Positions 14,578-23,151 of a stretch of DNA of 64,000 nucleotides are shown here, piece by piece. The notes below the pieces were generated by a model, which was given only the letters and a program-made list of their open reading frames with translations, was not told the DNA's origin and made no database searches. The position numbers were made by a program, and so were the translations under genes. The DNA is taken from contig CALWGZ010000006.1 of NCBI GenBank assembly GCA_944380285.1, positions 62,001 to 126,000 of the forward strand. Reading direction: 5' to 3'. This DNA comes from an uncultured Christensenellaceae bacterium. Its GTDB lineage: Bacteria > Bacillota > Clostridia > Christensenellales > UBA3700. How positions within the stretch are numbered: the stretch's first letter is position 1; the number at the start of each line of letters is the position of its first letter.

Positions 14578-16602
14578 CTACCTTTTGCGCACCTTGGGCG
14601 CAAGCGTCTTTTCGCCGCCGTCTGCCCCCTCTTCGGGCGCGCTCTCACGCGGCTTTTCGGGCGCGGTCTTTTGCGCCTTTGCGCCCATCTTTTTGCCCTT
14701 AGGCGCAAGCACCGATTCCTCTGCCGCCGCCTCTTCGTCCGCCGCCTTTTCAGTCGGCTCGGGCTCTTTTTCGGGCGACTTGCCCTGCTTTTTCCTGCCC
14801 CTGGGCGCAAGCGGCGCGTCCTCTTTGGGTCCGTCCGACGCAGGTTCGCTCACCTCTTCGAGCGGCGTCAGCGCCTCTTCGGGCGTGGGCAGAGCCTCTT
14901 CGGGCGGCGTCAAAATTTGCTCCGGGGGCGGCACGTCGTCCGGCGGCACAAGCACCTCTTCGGGACGCGGCTTGGCGGGCGCGTCTTCTCTCTCGTCGAT
15001 GTCCGTCATGTCCGTCGCGAGCATGGGCGTCACCTCGGGCGCTTCCACCTCTTCGAGCGCCTCAAATTGCTCTTCGGGCGGCGCCTCCGGCGTGTTTTCC
15101 AACTTCTCCTCGATCTCTTTCAGGCGCTGTTCCGCCCTCGCGCGCCGACGCTCTTCCGCCCTGCGCTGCTTCTCTTCGAGCTTTTCTTTGCGCGCAAGTA
15201 CGCGCTCCACCGTCTCCTTTTCCTTTTCGAGCTGTTTGCGCAATCTCTCCGCGTCCAGCCCCTCCTGCCGCGCCTGTATCTCCGCCATCTCCGTCTTGCG
15301 CTGCGCCGAAACCTCGCGCTCGGCAAGCAACACGCGGTCGATCGCCAAATTGATGCGGCGAAGCTCCGCCTTGGTGACCTTGGCGTCCGTTTGCTGGAAC
15401 ATGTTGCGGATCTCCGCAATGCCGAAGTCGGGCGGCAGCTCGTCGTCCTCGCCCTTTTCCTCTTCGTCCTCCCCCTCCTGCGGCTCTTCCGACTCCTCTT
15501 CGGGATGTTCCTCGTCCGGGACGGTCTCGGCGACCTCTTCCTGCACGGGCGGAACGTCCGTCTCCTTGGGCTGTTCCTCTTCCGCCGCCTGTTCCTCTTC
15601 CTTTTTGTCCGCCTTTTCGACCTCTTCCTTCTCCTTTTGCTCCTCTTCGGTCATATTAGCCTCGTCGAAGAACGCCATGTCCTGCGCCTCGCCGTGGATG
15701 AGCCCCTCCATGATCATATTGGACAGACACATCATGTCGCTGACCAAAGTGTCGACCTTTTCGTCGACGGGCATCTTCTTGATGTCGTTCTCGACTTGAA
15801 AGCCCATCTTTGTATAACTTTCGATGAACTGCCACAACACCAAAGCCTTTTTGAAGTCGGGGTTTTTGAGAATGACGTTGGTGCGCGTGATCGGCGGCCG
15901 CACGGGCGCGCTGTTGATCATTTGCTTGGCGAACGGCGACGACAAAAAGTCGCTGATGACGCGCTGCAACTTGGTCACGCGCTGCAATATCTCGACGTCG
16001 CGGCTCTGTTCCGCCTCTTGTTCGGGGTCGGTCGGCAGCGAGCCGACGATCTCGAAATTGCAAAACACGCGCGTCTTGCCCATGAAGAAGTTGCCCTTTG
16101 CGGTCAGCTCCAAAATGTGGTCGTTGACGTACGACATCTTGATCGCGTCGAGACGGCGCGTGACGAAATTCGACAAATTTTTGAGCAACGTGTAGATGAA
16201 CCTGTTCTCGTAGACCTCGAAGCTCTCCTCCTTGGTCGTGTTGAGGATCTTGTTGGGGGTGACGTTGCCCTCTTTGTCGACCGCGGCGATCATGTTGGTG
16301 TGCTGCGCCAAATGCTTGATCGACTCGGTCGAGATCGCGCGCGCAAGCGAGATGTCGACGATGTCCTCTTCGACGACGATGAACTTGCGCGGATTGCGGA
16401 CGATGTTGTCCAAATTGACGATGCAGGACTCGATCATCTCGATCCAATCCAGCTCGAAATGCTTTTTGCGGTCCTTGCGATTGAGCTTGAACTCGGGGCG
16501 CGACGCGCGCAGACGACGTCGAAAAGCGGCGTAAAAGTCCTCTGAACGCAGCATTGCGTTCACCTTGTCCGCATATTTTTCAAACTTCTCTCTGTCGTCC
16601 AT
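14578..16602 (-). CDS. DUF2357-like protein with long acidic/coiled tail, 674 aa
   Basis: Residues 1-310 resemble DUF2357, the family that accompanies McrB-type ATPases. Visible marks are ENRF at 132-135 in a helix-rich context and a later NVILKNPDFKKAL stretch near 242-254. In DUF2357/McrC proteins a PD-(D/E)xK nuclease normally follows. None is visible here: residues 310-410 are strongly acidic, 425-520 form a charged coiled coil, and the end carries three LAP(K/R)-basic motifs. The start at 16602 has AAGGGA directly upstream. The gene lies between two signal-peptidase genes and close to the membrane McrB-like ATPase gene, so I infer it is the ATPase's partner in an envelope process rather than a restriction nuclease. 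No transmembrane helix is seen, so it is probably cytoplasmic. Confidence 0.65.
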   Translation of the reverse strand: MDDREKFEKYADKVNAMLRSEDFYAAFRRRLRASRPEFKLNRKDRKKHFELDWIEMIESCIVNLDNIVRNPRKFIVVEEDIVDISLARAISTESIKHLAQHTNMIAAVDKEGNVTPNKILNTTKEESFEVYENRFIYTLLKNLSNFVTRRLDAIKMSYVNDHILELTAKGNFFMGKTRVFCNFEIVGSLPTDPEQEAEQSRDVEILQRVTKLQRVISDFLSSPFAKQMINSAPVRPPITRTNVILKNPDFKKALVLWQFIESYTKMGFQVENDIKKMPVDEKVDTLVSDMMCLSNMIMEGLIHGEAQDMAFFDEANMTEEEQKEKEEVEKADKKEEEQAAEEEQPKETDVPPVQEEVAETVPDEEHPEEESEEPQEGEDEEEKGEDDELPPDFGIAEIRNMFQQTDAKVTKAELRRINLAIDRVLLAEREVSAQRKTEMAEIQARQEGLDAERLRKQLEKEKETVERVLARKEKLEEKQRRAEERRRARAEQRLKEIEEKLENTPEAPPEEQFEALEEVEAPEVTPMLATDMTDIDEREDAPAKPRPEEVLVPPDDVPPPEQILTPPEEALPTPEEALTPLEEVSEPASDGPKEDAPLAPRGRKKQGKSPEKEPEPTEKAADEEAAAEESVLAPKGKKMGAKAQKTAPEKPRESAPEEGADGGEKTLAPKVRKR

Positions 16603-16624
16603 TTTCCCTTATCCCGCCGATGTT

Positions 16625-17425
16625 TTACTCTTGCGGCGGCTCCTTTTTGCCGTCCTCTTTTTGCTCCGTCTCGGGCTGCTCGGGCGCGGCTTGTGCGCCT
16701 GCATTTTGCGAAGCGAGATATTCCTCGATCGCGCGGCGCTTGATCTCCTCTTCGTCGAGCGCAGCGCTGCTTTGAGCCTGCGCCAAAGCCGCCTGCGCCT
16801 GCTCCTGCTGCTTTTTGAGCTTCGCCTCGACGACCATGCGGATGACCAAATATGCGTTGTAGACCAACAGCAAGATCAGCGGCAGCATGACCACGAGGAA
16901 GAAATGCGTAGGCTCTTGCAGCCAGCCGAGCGCGCTGCCGACGCCTGCGATCTTGGACGAATAGATGCCCTTGATGTCGCCGGCATAGATCGCGGTCGGC
17001 TCGACGCTCTCCGCCTCCGCGTCGCCCTTGGTGTAGAAGGTGCGCACGCCGCTGTCGCTCTCTTCGATGTCGACGATGCGGTGAGTGATGAACCCGCGCG
17101 CGCCGCCGACGTTGCCGACATAGGTGACGATGTCGCCCACTTCGAGCGCGGCGATGGACTCGTCGGTCGCCTTGTTGACGATGATCAGATCGCCCGCGTT
17201 GAAACTGTCGGGGTTGTCGCCCTCCATACTTCCCGTCAAGACGGGCATCAACCTCACCGACGCGTCGCCGAAGTCGGTCGTCGTCTCGTAGCCGGTCGAC
17301 AGCAAGATCGAGATCGAGAAGCCGATCGCGACCACGACGATGATCAACTCCAACGCGATGACGACGGCGTTGATTATCTTTTTTTGTTTTTCGGAAAGAA
17401 TGCTCTTTTTCTTTGCCTTTTCCAT
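16625..17425 (-). CDS. sipW: SipW-like (ER-type) signal peptidase I, copy 2, 266 aa
   Basis: This is a second ER-type signal peptidase. A membrane helix (about residues 18-43) is followed by the nucleophile in LTGSM (Ser66) and the catalytic histidine in ITHR (His115). A second helix lies near 175-198, then an Ala/Gln-rich tail. It is clearly diverged from copy 1, so the two may serve different substrates among the five or six exported proteins nearby. A GGGAGG ribosome site precedes the ATG at 17425. It lies 40 bases after the AAA+ ATPase gene and 22 bases before the DUF2357-like gene, within the same operon. Confidence 0.9.
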   Translation of the reverse strand: MEKAKKKSILSEKQKKIINAVVIALELIIVVVAIGFSISILLSTGYETTTDFGDASVRLMPVLTGSMEGDNPDSFNAGDLIIVNKATDESIAALEVGDIVTYVGNVGGARGFITHRIVDIEESDSGVRTFYTKGDAEAESVEPTAIYAGDIKGIYSSKIAGVGSALGWLQEPTHFFLVVMLPLILLLVYNAYLVIRMVVEAKLKKQQEQAQAALAQAQSSAALDEEEIKRRAIEEYLASQNAGAQAAPEQPETEQKEDGKKEPPQE

Positions 17426-17465
17426 GCGATATATATTCCTCCCTGCAGGGAATTGTCTTGCGGTG

Positions 17466-19001
17466 TCAGAACAGCTTCTTCAACCTTTGCAAATACTCTT
17501 TGCTCTCGCCCATGTTCTCTTCGCCGAACAACTCGGACAGATAGTCGCAAAGCCCGTCGATCTCGTCGCGGATGAAGCCGAGGTTGAGCGACTCGAACTT
17601 GCGCAAGATCTTGTTGCAAAGCACATAGTCGATGCCGTCGATCTCGGTGCCGCCGCACGCGACGTAGGACGGAACGAACTCCTTGAGCTGCTTGACGATA
17701 CGGTTACCGAACGCCAAACGGAAGTGTTCGATGACGTAATCGTCGAGGGTGTTGATCTTGTCGATGACCTCCTGCGAGACCTTGTACTTTTCCTGCGCCT
17801 CTTTGAACATCGCCTCGACATGCTTGAACGAGACATAGAGTTTGTCCGTCTCGGGCGCGTCGAACGGGACGCCCTTGGTGTTGATGTTGATCGGGATCGC
17901 ACGGTCGTAGACCTTGTCCGAGATCGCGAACGTCGAGTCGTCGTTGTTCGCCGTGCCGACAAACCACATGTTTTGCGGAAGCGTGAACCTGCCCTTGACG
18001 ACGTGTTTGGGGTCGTTGGGCCAGCCGCTCGGGACAAGGTCGACGATCCAGTTGTCGCGGGACGGCATTTCCAAAATGGACAGCATTTCCGCAAAATAGT
18101 ACTCGACGCGGGCGATGTTCATTTCGTCCAAAACGGTGATGTAGATGTTCTCGTTCCAGGTCGCCTCGTACATCTTTTTGAGAACTTCCGTCTCGTTGAA
18201 CCGCTTGGTGAATTCGTTGAAGTAGCCGAACAGCTCCGTACGGTCGCGCCACGACGGCTGAACGGACGCGATCGTCGCCGGATTGTCGAGGAACTGCCCC
18301 GTCGCGTACGCAAGCGACGTCTTACCGGTACCGGATATACCTTGCAGGATCAAAAGCCTCGTCGTCGACATGCCCGCCCAGAAAAGACGGATGATGCGCG
18401 GTTCGTAATAGAGCCTGAGACGGCTCGCCGCAAAGTTGCGGAAGCGGTCGCAGATCTGCTCCAAAGTGATGTCGTTGTCATATTCGGGCGGCGTGTAGTT
18501 TTCGTAAATTTGGTCGACTTCGGTCAATTTGAAGAAGCGGCTCTCGCCCGTTTGCTTCTTTTCCTCGCCCTCCGCCGCGGCGCCCTCTTCGCCCTCTTCG
18601 AGCGCGGCAAGCGCCTCTTCGTCGCCGACCGCGTGCACCTTCATCGAGAGGATGCGGTCCTTCTCGCGCGTCAATTTGACGATCTGCTTTTTGAGGTTGT
18701 GGATCTCGTCCAAAAGGTCTTGGTTGATGACCGGCTTGCGGAAGCGGCGGATCAGCCTCAAAAGCCCCCACACGATCAGCCATACCAGCGCAGCCAAGAT
18801 CGCTACTACCAGGATCGCAAGCAAGATCGCGACCACCCAGCCGCCGGCGTTCCAATCGCCCGAGTAGACCCAAAAGACCTCGTAGTATTCCGGGAAGTTG
18901 AACATCTGGAACAAGCCGCCGAATATCCCCACGAATATCCCGCTGACGCCTTCCCACAGCACTCCCAGAAAAGCCTTGATGAATTCAAGCATGTTTCCCA
19001 T
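17466..19001 (-). CDS. Membrane-anchored McrB-like AAA+ ATPase, 511 aa
   Basis: This is an AAA+ ATPase of the McrB/dynein-related class. Motifs are Walker A GISGTGKTS (221-229), Walker B ITVLDEMN (288-295), the sensor-like GTANNDDS (349-356) and a DRA arginine region (366-368). Instead of McrB's N-terminal DNA-binding domain it has an amphipathic start and a transmembrane helix (about 54-84), then a short coiled coil (93-120) and an acidic linker, so the ATPase module is tethered to the inner face of the membrane. Two ATGs (19001 and 18992) share the ribosome region; I keep the first. It follows the first TasA-like gene by 13 bases. With the DUF2357-like protein it makes a McrBC-like pair whose setting points to surface-protein assembly or secretion, not DNA restriction. 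Confidence 0.8.
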   Translation of the reverse strand: MGNMLEFIKAFLGVLWEGVSGIFVGIFGGLFQMFNFPEYYEVFWVYSGDWNAGGWVVAILLAILVVAILAALVWLIVWGLLRLIRRFRKPVINQDLLDEIHNLKKQIVKLTREKDRILSMKVHAVGDEEALAALEEGEEGAAAEGEEKKQTGESRFFKLTEVDQIYENYTPPEYDNDITLEQICDRFRNFAASRLRLYYEPRIIRLFWAGMSTTRLLILQGISGTGKTSLAYATGQFLDNPATIASVQPSWRDRTELFGYFNEFTKRFNETEVLKKMYEATWNENIYITVLDEMNIARVEYYFAEMLSILEMPSRDNWIVDLVPSGWPNDPKHVVKGRFTLPQNMWFVGTANNDDSTFAISDKVYDRAIPININTKGVPFDAPETDKLYVSFKHVEAMFKEAQEKYKVSQEVIDKINTLDDYVIEHFRLAFGNRIVKQLKEFVPSYVACGGTEIDGIDYVLCNKILRKFESLNLGFIRDEIDGLCDYLSELFGEENMGESKEYLQRLKKLF

Positions 19002-19014
19002 AATTCCCTCGCTC

Positions 19015-19962
19015 TTATGCTATATCCGCATTTTCGTCCGTCACCTCGAACATGAACTCGAAGTTGACGTACGCGCTTTTTATCGCGTCCACACAGTCCG
19101 CGTCCGTGCCCTCGACCCAGACCAAGACCGTAAACTTTTTGACCTCGCCCGGCGCGAGCGGCAGGTCGGTGTGCTCGAACACAACGCACTTCTCTTCGTC
19201 CTCTTCGTCGACAAAACCGAGGAAGGGCGTCGTCGTGCTTTCTCCCAAAAGATCGTCCAATTGCGTGCCCTCGCGCAGCAGGAACGGCGTTTGAGTCGCC
19301 CGATCGTCGTTGAGATCGGCATAGGAGATCGCCTCCGGCTTCATCTCGCCGATCTCCTCGTCGAGAAAAGGCATCGCATAGCAAGTCGCCTTGTACGCCG
19401 CCTCTTCGGGTATGTCGCCAGCCGCGCCGCCGCCCTCTTCGGGCGCCGCCTCGACGTCCGAGCCCGGATCCGCCTCCTCGACGACTATTATGCGCAACGC
19501 GTTCTCGACGTCGCGCGAAAGTTGGTTGAGCACGATCGTCGACGTGTAGTAGATCGCCGTCTCGCCCATATTGCGCAAATAGAAACTGTAGGCGATCACG
19601 TTCTCTTCGTGGTGATTGCCCTCTCTGCCGAGCACGCTTCCCGCCTGCTCTATCCATTCGTAGGTGGTGTTGGTCATCTGCTCGGGACCCTGCATACGGA
19701 TCACCGAGGTCGGAGAATTGAAGTCCTCGCTCTCGGAAAGCGAGATCGTGCCGACGTTGCGGCGGTTGATGTAAATGCGCAAACTGTTGGCGTCGATGAA
19801 AGAGATCGTCCCCCAAACCGTGCCCGTCAAAAAGAGCGCGGCGATCAAAAAGATGACAAGAGCGCTCGTAAACGTACGGCGCTTTGACGCCGCCCGGATG
19901 GATTGATTCTTGATGATCTCATCTCCGCTGCGAGTTTTCCTGCTCACACCCTTACCTCTCAT
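19015..19962 (-). CDS. TasA-like exported or membrane protein, 315 aa, first gene of the operon
   Basis: A basic leader of about 30 residues precedes one hydrophobic helix (about 31-52), then a beta-rich body with a Glu/Gly-rich insert near residues 170-185. The pattern fits the TasA/CalY-like export class, but the residues after the helix (TVWGTISF) differ from the TFAWFS motif of the others, so it may stay membrane-anchored. I chose the ATG at 19962, preceded by AGGGG, over an in-frame ATG at 19983, which lacks a ribosome site. It is first behind the consensus promoter at 20025-20053 and 13 bases before the AAA+ ATPase gene. It could be a structural base or an accessory of the export machine; function is not determinable from sequence. 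Confidence 0.7.
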   Translation of the reverse strand: MRGKGVSRKTRSGDEIIKNQSIRAASKRRTFTSALVIFLIAALFLTGTVWGTISFIDANSLRIYINRRNVGTISLSESEDFNSPTSVIRMQGPEQMTNTTYEWIEQAGSVLGREGNHHEENVIAYSFYLRNMGETAIYYTSTIVLNQLSRDVENALRIIVVEEADPGSDVEAAPEEGGGAAGDIPEEAAYKATCYAMPFLDEEIGEMKPEAISYADLNDDRATQTPFLLREGTQLDDLLGESTTTPFLGFVDEEDEEKCVVFEHTDLPLAPGEVKKFTVLVWVEGTDADCVDAIKSAYVNFEFMFEVTDENADIA

Positions 19963-20024
19963 AACTTTGCGCGCCCCTATCATGCGCACGCTAAATGCGC
20001 GCGTTCATATACGCGTATATTTTT

Positions 20025-20053
20025 ATTATAATATACTAATCGCCCCCTGTCAA
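20025..20053 (-). promoter_or_regulatory. Consensus SigA promoter for the SipW/TasA/AAA+ operon
   Basis: On the minus strand TTGACA (20048-20053), a 17-base spacer and TATAAT (20025-20030) form a perfect promoter about 55 bases upstream of the first gene at 19962. The surrounding DNA is AT-rich against a GC-rich background. Confidence 0.85.
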
Positions 20054-20490
20054 TATGAATTTGAAAAAACTTTCGAGCATTTTTTCGCAAAGCCGCCGCC
20101 TGCCGCGCTTTACACGAAAAAACGGAGCGCGGTCAACTCGCGCCCCGATGCCGTTTTTGCGACCTGTTTCGACTAAATGACCCCGATCGGGATCGCGCGA
20201 TCTGTCCCTGCCCCTCGATGACGATACGGCAAGTTTTGCGCCGCATTGCCGCATTTAATCCAAAATATCATCGGATATTGCGCATTGAATTGCCGCAATT
20301 TCTCAAAAAGCCACATTTGGCGACAAAATTCGAAAAACCCCGGAAAATCTAAAGTCGATTTTAGATTTTCGAGGTTTTTTCAAAACGACAAGCGAAAACA
20401 CAACTTTTCTTTAGATTGCGCGTTTTCGGATGTCAAAAAACTTCAATTTTGACAATTCCGCATTTTTTCAATGACAAATTCCGCAAAATT
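20054..20490. other. Gene-free stretch between the export operon and DUF4143 gene 1
   Basis: No convincing gene. It holds the upstream region of the promoter at 20025-20053 and the hairpin at 20338-20380. The remainder is AT-rich with short A/T runs and no recognised RNA. Confidence 0.6.
20338..20380. terminator. Bidirectional hairpin downstream of DUF4143 gene 1
   Basis: GAAAATCTAAA (20343-20353) pairs with the later TTTAGATTTTC across a short loop. The stem is flanked by an A run on the left and a T run on the right, so it can terminate in both directions. Confidence 0.6.
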
Positions 20491-21774
20491 TCAGGGCTTC
20501 AGCATTGTGATCGGCACGACATAGACTCCGTCGGCGCGCCTGTATATCGCATTCGCCAAACCGCATATCACACACATGACCGCAGGCGTCTTGCCGCCGC
20601 CCTGCGCGATCTTGTCTCGCATTTTTGTCAAATTCGCCGCAGCGGCGTCAATTTGGTTCGCCCCCAATTTGATCTCGAACGCACCCCATCTGCCGTCGCT
20701 CAACTCGACGACCGCATCGATCTCGTCGCCGCGGTAGTCGCGATAGTGATACAATTTCCCTCCGATCGCCTCCGCATAGATCGCAAGATCGCGTTCGCAC
20801 AAAGCCTCGAACAACATGCCGAACGTGTTGAGATCGCCGAGCAATTTTTGCGGTGTGGCGTCCAGCAGCGCGCAAGCGAGCGATGGATCGGTCAAGTGCC
20901 TTTTTGCGCCCTTTCCGACCTTGACGGAAGAGCGTATATTCGCCGTGTATTGAGGCTGATCGGCAAGCAAAAACAAACTGCCCAAGACCTCTAAGTATTT
21001 TGAGAGGGTGTCGGGGTCGAATTTTTCGTCCGCCCCGACGATATCCGCAAGCAATTTTGCCTTGGTCGCCACGGTGCTCTCGTTGCGCGCAAGCGACGCA
21101 AGCACCTTGCGCAATTTCACGACCGACGCGTTTGTGCTGTACGCCCTGCCGAAATCCTCTTCGACAATGATGTCGATATAATTCTTCACCGCAAAGAACG
21201 CGTCCTCGGCGTCCATGTCGATATTTGCCGGCCATCCGCCCCGAACCGTCAAATATATCAATTGCTGCAACGTGCTTGCCTCGACAAGTTTGTTTTGCAG
21301 ACGGCCGTCAAACAATGCGGCGAGCGAGACCTCGCCTTGCGAATCTCCCGATTCCCAAAGAGACATCGTCCGCATCCCGACGCGCGCGATCCTGCCGGCG
21401 CCGCTGTGCATGATGCCCTCTTTGACCGGAGTTGACGAACCCGTCAAAATGAATTGACCTTTTGCGCCTCGGCGATCCACCTCATATCTGACCGCATCCC
21501 ATATCGACGGCACTTCCTGCCACTCGTCGATCGTCCTCGGCGTCTCCCCGTCAAGCACCAATCGCAAAGAATTCAAAGCAAGTTGACGATTGGGGTAGCC
21601 TTGATCGGTCAACCCCATCATCATGAACGCGCTCTTGCTGTGCGCAAGCGCGGTGCGCGTCTTGCCGCACCACTTCGGCCCCTGTATGCAGACCGCGCCC
21701 GAAACGCGCAATCCCCTTGCGACCGTGTCGTCAACAACTCGCGCACGATATCCTTCGATGTTTATGCCTGACAT
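20491..21774 (-). CDS. AAA+ ATPase with C-terminal DUF4143 domain, copy 1, 427 aa
   Basis: The family has an N-terminal P-loop ATPase and a C-terminal DUF4143 region often likened to a nuclease fold. Visible are Walker A in GPKWCGKTRT, where a Trp-Cys pair replaces the usual small residues, a Walker-B-like DEWQEVP, the sensor FILTGSS and the C-terminal EIDAVVEL...FEIKLG stretch with the acidic-Lys pattern of the PD-(D/E)xK-like end. Such genes occur in many copies in gut anaerobes and their job is not established. The start at 21774 has a strong AAGGAGG site. The promoter at 21794-21822 and palindromic sites at 21829-21890 lie upstream. Transcription is monocistronic. Confidence 0.85.
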   Translation of the reverse strand: MSGINIEGYRARVVDDTVARGLRVSGAVCIQGPKWCGKTRTALAHSKSAFMMMGLTDQGYPNRQLALNSLRLVLDGETPRTIDEWQEVPSIWDAVRYEVDRRGAKGQFILTGSSTPVKEGIMHSGAGRIARVGMRTMSLWESGDSQGEVSLAALFDGRLQNKLVEASTLQQLIYLTVRGGWPANIDMDAEDAFFAVKNYIDIIVEEDFGRAYSTNASVVKLRKVLASLARNESTVATKAKLLADIVGADEKFDPDTLSKYLEVLGSLFLLADQPQYTANIRSSVKVGKGAKRHLTDPSLACALLDATPQKLLGDLNTFGMLFEALCERDLAIYAEAIGGKLYHYRDYRGDEIDAVVELSDGRWGAFEIKLGANQIDAAAANLTKMRDKIAQGGGKTPAVMCVICGLANAIYRRADGVYVVPITMLKP

Positions 21775-21793
21775 ATTGCCTCCTTACATCGTG

Positions 21794-21822
21794 ATTATAC
21801 CATATCCAAACTCAAATTACAA
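21794..21822 (-). promoter_or_regulatory. SigA-type promoter of DUF4143 gene 1
   Basis: TTGTAA (21817-21822), 17 bases, TATAAT (21794-21799) on the minus strand, 20 bases upstream of the ATG at 21774. Confidence 0.75.
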
Positions 21823-21828
21823 CCCTTT

Positions 21829-21890
21829 CCGTGAAAATTCACGGGGTCATTCCGTGAAATTTCACCGAATCATTCCGCAAAATTTCACCG
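21829..21890. promoter_or_regulatory. Array of three GTGAAA-type palindromes upstream of DUF4143 gene 1
   Basis: Three related inverted repeats lie just upstream of the -35 box: one centred in 21829-21844 (CCGTGAAAATTCACGG), GTGAAATTTCAC at 21854-21865 and a one-mismatch copy at 21877-21888. The last two are spaced 23 bases apart. Their position fits operators for a repressor or activator. Confidence 0.7.
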
Positions 21891-22051
21891 AATTTGCGAG
21901 TTGATACTCATATGAGGCTTATTTGTGTAGCAATTGCGCAAAAAAGCGTTTGGCAAGCCAAGGGCGCGCTTCTATCCGCGCAGGACAGGATCGTCGTATG
22001 CGCAAAACCGCAAACATTTGGCGACGGCAAGGCGCGAGTGCGGCTCATCTT
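21891..22051. other. Left flank of the inverted-repeat cassette
   Basis: This is the last gene-free part between DUF4143 gene 1 and the left TasA-like gene. I found no promoter near consensus: TTGATA at 21901 is followed at 17 bases by only TGTGTA. No c-di-GMP riboswitch consensus is present. Confidence 0.5.
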
Positions 22052-22224
22052 TTCGCAAAACAAGACCTTTACGAAAAGGCACAAAACGGAAACCTATCTC
22101 CGCCAAAGCGGAGAAATAAAGATAAGGAGCAAAAATTATGAAAAAGAGTTTGGTCATTTCAACGATCGCGACCGTGCTCGTCGTCGTTGTGGCTCTCACC
22201 ACTGCGACCTTTGCGTGGTTCTCG
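22052..22224 (+). repeat. Left arm of 173-bp inverted repeat (leader plus signal peptide)
   Basis: It is identical at 171 of 173 positions to the reverse complement of 24259-24431. It covers 86 bases of leader, including a CTCCGC/GCGGAG hairpin and the AAGGAG ribosome site, plus the first 29 codons. The two differences are synonymous (a Val and a Thr codon). Confidence 0.95.
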
Positions 22225-23103
22225 ACGAGCCAAGAATCAAAAGTTTCCGGTGATTTCCAAATCAGCTCTGCCGGCGGTGCTTTCAGACTTTTTCCGTTTG
22301 ATGTCACCGATGCGACTACAGGCGCAGGTACATTCTCATTGAATGCCGTTTCTGATTTCGACTTGGTGGAAGCGGTAGGAAACAGAACGTATAATGCGGC
22401 AGCTATGGGCGCAGCCGTCGAACTTGAAGAAGGCGAACTGTCAACGTTCAACCCATCTATGCCTCTTAATGTGTTGACTTGGGCGAATAATGAAGCAACA
22501 ACTTTGCCTTCGACAAATTTCGTTGCCGCAAATACAGTTGATACTGGGGGTATAAGTGTTACCGACATCGATTGCAAACCGCTTGTCGTAAGATTTCAGC
22601 TCGATACTACTGTTACCGAAGGAGCAGAGATGCTCATCACAATGAAAGTCTCGTCTGCTCAAGCGACGGATGCTTCTTTGCAAACAGCGCGTAGCGTAAG
22701 ATTCGTTTTGTTCGGCTTGCCTGACACCGGTGATACGTCGGACGCATTTGTTTTCGGTACTGACTACCAATACATGCCTCCCGATACAGCTGAACAAGCC
22801 TACCCCACTCCGACATATAACAGCGTTGCAATCGCAGATGAATATGCCACCGGTGGCGGACATGTGTTCAACAACGGTACGGCTGTTATCAAAGGAATCG
22901 CTTCCGATGATATGAAAGGGATCGCAAGCACGGATATGACCAATGGTAAAAATTTTACTACTGATCCAATTTCTATGGTCTATGGGGATGTAGTATATTG
23001 CACTCTCTTCCTTTGGTTCGATGGCGCAACAATGGGCGATCGTGCCGGTGACGGACAGGTTTCTATCGAAATCAGCTTCAAGCAGCAGCAAGCGCAAGGT
23101 TAA
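22138..23103 (+). CDS. TasA-like exported protein, left member of the convergent pair, 321 aa
   Basis: The signal helix ends in TFAWFS at residues 24-29, the SipW-type pattern seen in the other TasA-like proteins here. The first 29 residues are identical in sequence to those of the convergent partner (23368-24345), while the body is only distantly similar: shared are strands such as VVRFQLD/TARFRLD and LFLWFDGA/LYIWLDGA. The coding part is visibly less GC-rich than the housekeeping genes. RBS AAGGAG lies before the ATG at 22138. No good promoter is seen upstream, so it may be the weakly expressed member, or be transcribed from an unrecognised site. It is probably a surface fibre subunit processed by the SipW-like peptidases 5-8 kb away. 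Confidence 0.85.
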   Translation: MKKSLVISTIATVLVVVVALTTATFAWFSTSQESKVSGDFQISSAGGAFRLFPFDVTDATTGAGTFSLNAVSDFDLVEAVGNRTYNAAAMGAAVELEEGELSTFNPSMPLNVLTWANNEATTLPSTNFVAANTVDTGGISVTDIDCKPLVVRFQLDTTVTEGAEMLITMKVSSAQATDASLQTARSVRFVLFGLPDTGDTSDAFVFGTDYQYMPPDTAEQAYPTPTYNSVAIADEYATGGGHVFNNGTAVIKGIASDDMKGIASTDMTNGKNFTTDPISMVYGDVVYCTLFLWFDGATMGDRAGDGQVSIEISFKQQQAQG

Positions 23104-23121
23104 TTTTGACAAACTCTAAAT

Positions 23122-23151
23122 ATCCGCCCATCTCATATGGGATGGGCGGAT
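23122..23151 (+). terminator. Strong hairpin after the left TasA-like gene
   Basis: Eleven-base-pair perfect stem ATCCGCCCATC/GATGGGCGGAT, 18 bases past the stop codon. The T run is weak, so it may act as an mRNA 3' stabiliser as well as a terminator. Confidence 0.65.

Noticed and set aside
14578..19001. Type IV restriction system (McrBC) reading of the ATPase/DUF2357 pair
   Set aside because: The ATPase has a membrane helix instead of a DNA-binding domain, the partner lacks a visible nuclease, and the neighbours are export peptidases and exported proteins.
21960..22137. c-di-GMP riboswitch in the TasA-like leader
   Set aside because: The conserved GEMM core sequences are missing. Only a short CTCCGC/GCGGAG hairpin is present.
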